Assembly: GCA_012269595.1 (NCBI GenBank)
Contig: JAAXJX010000025.1
Coordinates: 1-55,322 of the forward strand
Origin: Planctomycetia bacterium
GTDB taxonomy: Bacteria; Planctomycetota; UBA8108; UBA1146
Direction: 5' to 3'
DNA: 55,322 nucleotides
The position numbers and the translations under genes are program-made. Within the stretch, counting starts at the first letter, position 1, and every line of letters starts with the position of its first letter. Below are positions 51,888-55,322 of the stretch, one piece after another. The notes beneath the pieces are model-generated. The model did no database searches. It had not been told where the DNA came from and saw nothing but the letters and a program-made list of their open reading frames with translations.

Positions 51888-54414
51888 GCCCCTGGATCCC
51901 TCCAAGAAGCAGGACCAGCGCAAGTCCCCGACCGGACGTGATTTCAACCTGGTCGGCAAGCCGTTCAGACGTGTCGACGGCCGCGCCAAGGTCACCGGTC
52001 AGACCCGATTCGCCGACGACCTCAGTTTCCCGCGCATGGTTCACATGAAACTGGTGCGCTCGACGGTTCCTCACGCACGCATCGTCGACATCGATCTCTC
52101 CGAAGCGGAGAAGATGCCGGGAGTCCTCGGATTCCTCACCGGTGAATCGATGCCGAATCCCTTTGGAATCCTGCCGGTGAGTCAGGACGAACACGCCCTC
52201 TGTGTCGACAAGGTACGCTTCGTTGGTGACCCGGTGGTGGCAGTTGCCGCTCTCACGGAAGAGCAAGCCTACGAAGCATCCCTCGCCGTCAAGGTCGAGT
52301 ACGAATCTCTCGAGACCATCGCCACGGTTGAGGAAGCGGTCGCCACTCCGGAACCGCGGATTCACGACTACGGCGACGAAGGCAACCTGCACAAGAAACT
52401 GTCGATGCAGTTCGGCGATACCGACGCCGGCTTTGAGGAAGCGGATGAAATCTTCGAGGACGTCATGTACTTCGAAGGCAACACGCACCTGCCGATGGAG
52501 CAGCATGCGACTGTCGCTCTGACCGAAGAGGTCGATCGGGTCACGGTCTACTCTTCCACGCAGACCCCGCACTACCTGCATCGCTCGCTGACCAAGGTTC
52601 TCGAATTGCCCGCTTCGCGGATTCGAGTCATCGCCTGTCCAAATGGTGGCGGTTTCGGCGGCAAGAGTGATCCCTTCAACCATGAAGTCTGTGCCGCCAA
52701 GATGGCGCTGAAACTGGGACGCCCCGTCAAGATCAGCCTCTCCCGCGAAGAGGTCTTCTACTGCCACCGCGGACGCCACCCGGTGCTCATGAAGATCCGC
52801 ACCGGGGTCAAGAAGGATGGCACCCTGACCTCCCAGCACCTGCAGACCGCCCTCGACGGTGGAGCCTACGGCAGTTACGGGGTGGCGAGCACCTACTACA
52901 CCGGTGCCCTGCAGACGGTGACCTACAACCTTCCCAAGTATCGCTTCGACAGTATCCGTGCCTTCACCAACAAGGCTCCCTGTGGTCCAAAGAGGGGCCA
53001 CGGTACTCCGCAGCCACGCTTCGCCTTTGAAGTGCATCTCGACAAGATCGCCCACAGCCTGGGACTCGATCCGGCAGAGATGCGCATGCAGCAACTGGTG
53101 CCCGCCGACAGTGTGACCTCGAACTGGCTCAAGGTCGGTTCGATGGGGCTGGGCAAATGCATCGAAGCGGTGGTCGAGGGCAGTGGCTGGAAAGAGCGCC
53201 ACGGAAACCTGCCGGAAGGACACGGACTGGGTCTCGCCTGCGGTTCCTATCTCAGTGGAGCCGGCCTGCCCATCTACTGGAATCACATGCCCCAGTCGGG
53301 GGTGCAGCTGCAGCTGGATCGATCCGGCGGAGTCGCCCTCTTCTGTGGGGAAACCGAGATCGGTCAGGGTTCCGATTCGGTGGTCGCAGCGATCACCGCA
53401 GAGGTCCTCGGCATCGATCTCAAGGATATTCGACTCTGCGTCGCAGATACGGATCTGACTCCCGTCGACCTCGGCAGTTACTCTTCCCGGGTGACGCTGA
53501 TGGCGGGCAATGCCGCCCTGCAGGCCGCGGAGCGCGCCCGTGATCTGGTCGCCAAGGGTGCGGCCAAAAAACTGGAGGTTCCCGCCAACGAACTGGTCTT
53601 TGCGGAAGGGCGTGTCTTCCATGGGGAAAACCCGGAAGTGGGCATGACCTGGCAGGAAGCGGTGATCGAGGCGGAGTCCCGTTTCGGCACTCTGGGAACC
53701 ACCGGAAGTTACATCCCGCCGCGCTCTCCGGGGCGTTACCGCGGAGCCGGTGTCGGTCCCTCGCCGGCCTACAGTTACAGTGCCGCCGTCGTCGAGACGC
53801 GGGTCGACCCTGAAACCGGTGTCTACCGCGTCGAGCATGTGTGGATGGCGCACGATGTGGGCCAGTGCATCAACCCGGCGATGGTGATGGGCCAGATCGA
53901 GGGCAGTGTCTACATGGGCCTCGGTGAGGCGATGATGGAAGAACAGGTCTACCGTCGTCTGCCGAAGAAGCGCTCCAATGCTCTCGTGCACAAGCACCCG
54001 TCGATGCTCGAATACAAGAGCCCGACCTTTGCTGACATGCCGGGGGTGACCTCTTACATCATTGAAGACCCCGATCCCAATGGACCCTTCGGGGCCAAGG
54101 AAGTGGGGCAGGGACCGCTGTTGCCGATGATGCCGGCGGTGGCCAACTCCATCTTCGATGCGGTGGGCGTGCGTGTGGATCAGGTGCCGATTGCACCGCA
54201 CATGATCCGCCAGGCCATCGAGGCGCGTGACAAGGGCAAGGAAGCCCGCTTCGGTCCGAAGAAGTTTCCTGAGGTCGACTTTGGAACGCCCCTCCGTGTG
54301 CCGACCCCCGAAGAGGGCGGTGACGGCAAGGCCATCAACATCGAGGAGGCTGGAGTCCGCGAGGGCACCGGCACCATGACCGAACGCAAGGACGCCGTGA
54401 AGGGAGGGGAGTGA
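51880..54414 (+). CDS. hcrA: 4-hydroxybenzoyl-CoA reductase, molybdopterin subunit HcrA
   Basis: The catalytic large subunit of the xanthine oxidase family. The aldehyde oxidase/xanthine dehydrogenase a/b domain starts near residue 28 (VDGRAKVTGQTRFADD), followed by the molybdopterin-binding region with GGGFGGKSDPFNHE, GETEIGQGSDSV and QIEGSVYMGLGEAMMEEQVY. It lacks Fe-S and FAD domains, which lie in the neighbouring subunits. ATG 51880 has AGGAGAGGGG upstream and overlaps hcrC by 8 bp; hcrB overlaps its stop by 1 bp (TGATG), so all three are translationally coupled. At 844 residues it is somewhat longer than characterised HcrA proteins, with a charged C-terminal extension. Confidence 0.92.
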   Translation: MHEPLDPSKKQDQRKSPTGRDFNLVGKPFRRVDGRAKVTGQTRFADDLSFPRMVHMKLVRSTVPHARIVDIDLSEAEKMPGVLGFLTGESMPNPFGILPVSQDEHALCVDKVRFVGDPVVAVAALTEEQAYEASLAVKVEYESLETIATVEEAVATPEPRIHDYGDEGNLHKKLSMQFGDTDAGFEEADEIFEDVMYFEGNTHLPMEQHATVALTEEVDRVTVYSSTQTPHYLHRSLTKVLELPASRIRVIACPNGGGFGGKSDPFNHEVCAAKMALKLGRPVKISLSREEVFYCHRGRHPVLMKIRTGVKKDGTLTSQHLQTALDGGAYGSYGVASTYYTGALQTVTYNLPKYRFDSIRAFTNKAPCGPKRGHGTPQPRFAFEVHLDKIAHSLGLDPAEMRMQQLVPADSVTSNWLKVGSMGLGKCIEAVVEGSGWKERHGNLPEGHGLGLACGSYLSGAGLPIYWNHMPQSGVQLQLDRSGGVALFCGETEIGQGSDSVVAAITAEVLGIDLKDIRLCVADTDLTPVDLGSYSSRVTLMAGNAALQAAERARDLVAKGAAKKLEVPANELVFAEGRVFHGENPEVGMTWQEAVIEAESRFGTLGTTGSYIPPRSPGRYRGAGVGPSPAYSYSAAVVETRVDPETGVYRVEHVWMAHDVGQCINPAMVMGQIEGSVYMGLGEAMMEEQVYRRLPKKRSNALVHKHPSMLEYKSPTFADMPGVTSYIIEDPDPNGPFGAKEVGQGPLLPMMPAVANSIFDAVGVRVDQVPIAPHMIRQAIEARDKGKEARFGPKKFPEVDFGTPLRVPTPEEGGDGKAINIEEAGVREGTGTMTERKDAVKGGE

Positions 54415-55322
54415 TGCTGAGACTTCCCGCATTCCAGTTCCATGCTCCTGAAACCGCCGCTGATGCCGCAAGAATCCTTGCCGAGGATCCGGCCAACACC
54501 CGCGTTGTCGCTGGGGGCACCGATCTGTGGCCCAACATGAAGCGTCGTCACCAGGGAGCAAAGACCATCGTCTCCCTGCGGTCCATCCCGGAGATGAGTG
54601 GCATTTGTGTCGACGATGAAGGCGGCGTGATCATCGGTGCGACGACGACCCTCGATCAGATCACCCGCAATGAAACGGTGCAGGAGAAGTACCCGACGCT
54701 GGTGAAAGCCATCGCCAGTATCTCCAGTCCGGTGTTGCGCAACACCGGGACCATCGGCGGCAACCTGTGCCTCGATACCCGCTGTACCTACTACAACCAG
54801 AATGAAGAGTGGCGTCGCAGCATCTCCTACTGCATGAAGGCAGAGGGGGAAGTGTGCTGGGTCGCCCCGAGCAGCCCCCGTTGCTGGGCGGTTTCCAGTG
54901 GTGATTCGGTGCCGATGCTGTGTGCTCTCGGAGCCGAGATTACCCTGCACTCCACCGAGGGGGAGCGCATCGTTCCTCTGGCCGAGCTTTTCAACGATGA
55001 CGGCATGCATTACCTGACCAAGCGTCCCGACGAGATCCTCACCCGCGTGAGGATTCCGGCACCTTCCGGTGAACGCACTGGCTGGTGGAAACTGCGTCGT
55101 CGCGGTTCCATCGATTACGGGGTGTTGAGTGTGGCCGTGGCCGGCTGGTGCAGTGGTGAGACCACCGATCGCATCGAGATCTGGCTCGGATCCGTGGGCA
55201 GCACTCCGGTGCGCTGCAGCGACAGCATCGATCACCTCATCGGCAAGCCACTGACCGCAGAAACCATCGCCGAAGCTGCCGCCCTCGCCCGCAAGGGAGA
55301 CGGTGCCAACCCCCTCGGCAAC
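54414..55322 (+). CDS. hcrB: 4-hydroxybenzoyl-CoA reductase, FAD/[4Fe-4S] subunit HcrB (3' end outside window)
   Basis: Begins at ATG 54414 in the TGATG overlap with hcrA and is open to the window end (303 codons), so it is partial. It is a FAD-binding protein of the CO dehydrogenase medium-subunit type (VVAGGTDLWPNMK, TGTIGGNLCLDTRC). The diagnostic part is an insert with C124, C140, C148 and C157 (RCTYYNQNEEW...YC...VC...RC). This is the extra [4Fe-4S] loop found in 4-hydroxybenzoyl-CoA reductase and absent from xanthine dehydrogenases. It fixes the enzyme as a reductase that takes low-potential electrons, probably from ferredoxin, to remove the para hydroxyl. Confidence 0.94.
   Translation, partial: MLRLPAFQFHAPETAADAARILAEDPANTRVVAGGTDLWPNMKRRHQGAKTIVSLRSIPEMSGICVDDEGGVIIGATTTLDQITRNETVQEKYPTLVKAIASISSPVLRNTGTIGGNLCLDTRCTYYNQNEEWRRSISYCMKAEGEVCWVAPSSPRCWAVSSGDSVPMLCALGAEITLHSTEGERIVPLAELFNDDGMHYLTKRPDEILTRVRIPAPSGERTGWWKLRRRGSIDYGVLSVAVAGWCSGETTDRIEIWLGSVGSTPVRCSDSIDHLIGKPLTAETIAEAAALARKGDGANPLGN

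Noticed and set aside
51670-54561. 963-codon open frame on the minus strand
   Set aside because: It is opposite hcrA, whose cofactor motifs are intact. The antisense product has no recognisable feature.

Overview
The window looks like chromosomal DNA from an uncultured, probably marine, member of the Planctomycetota or a close PVC relative. The evidence is the family of secreted proteins ending in dockerin-like calcium-binding repeats, a planctomycete-type cytochrome c module (CxxCH followed by a late RMP motif), and a membrane-anchored squalene-cyclase-fold protein. This assignment is an inference from protein style, since no rRNA or other marker is present. I see no tRNA, rRNA, CRISPR array, insertion sequence or phage gene.

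Region 1 (1-22.5 kb) is a head-to-tail array of secreted paralogues, all on the + strand. Two families alternate. Family B has modules such as QGFVLSVTH...DGQTIAAG; family A has modules such as GWSLGVCND...VVLCFTGC. Both carry an N-terminal signal peptide, two or three cohesin-like beta modules and a C-terminal double EF-hand dockerin-like module. Three B genes are followed closely (about 49-66 bp) by an A gene as bicistronic units, the first B being only a C-terminal fragment at the window edge. One B and three A genes stand alone, and almost every unit ends in a strong Rho-independent terminator. One A protein carries an extra cytochrome c domain. The array closes with a 1682-residue lipoprotein that combines FG-GAP-like repeats, cohesin-like modules, Fn3-like modules, an IPT/TIG domain and a dockerin.

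Region 2 (22.6-33.2 kb) is housekeeping: a RadC-family protein, a metallophosphoesterase with a probable CTG start, YidC, MnmE, NrdR, a hypothetical protein and SMC. Region 3 (33.2-36.3 kb) is a translationally coupled regulatory operon: a degenerate NtrC-like AAA+ protein, a REC-HD-GYP response regulator and a sigma-54 activator without its own receiver domain. A candidate promoter preceded by four GTAC boxes at 10-12 bp spacing lies upstream. Region 4 (36.3-45.8 kb) holds a GspC-like gene split by one in-frame TAA, a TonB-like/cyclase-fold membrane protein, a 1330-residue glycine-rich lipoprotein, a type II (archaeal-type) GAPDH homologue and a HEAT-repeat-like protein. A NagZ-like glycoside hydrolase follows at 45.9-47.4 kb.

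Region 5 (47.4-55.3 kb) is an aromatic-acid catabolic locus. boxC-boxB (aerobic benzoyl-CoA epoxidation and ring cleavage) are on the minus strand. Divergent from them lie panD and the three subunits of 4-hydroxybenzoyl-CoA reductase (hcrC, hcrA, hcrB; hcrB is cut by the window end). Together they suggest 4-hydroxybenzoyl-CoA is reductively dehydroxylated to benzoyl-CoA, which then enters the oxygen-dependent box pathway. Joining an enzyme class known mainly from anaerobes to an oxygenase route is the most striking metabolic feature. The most striking possibly undescribed system is the B/A array of cohesin-plus-dockerin proteins.
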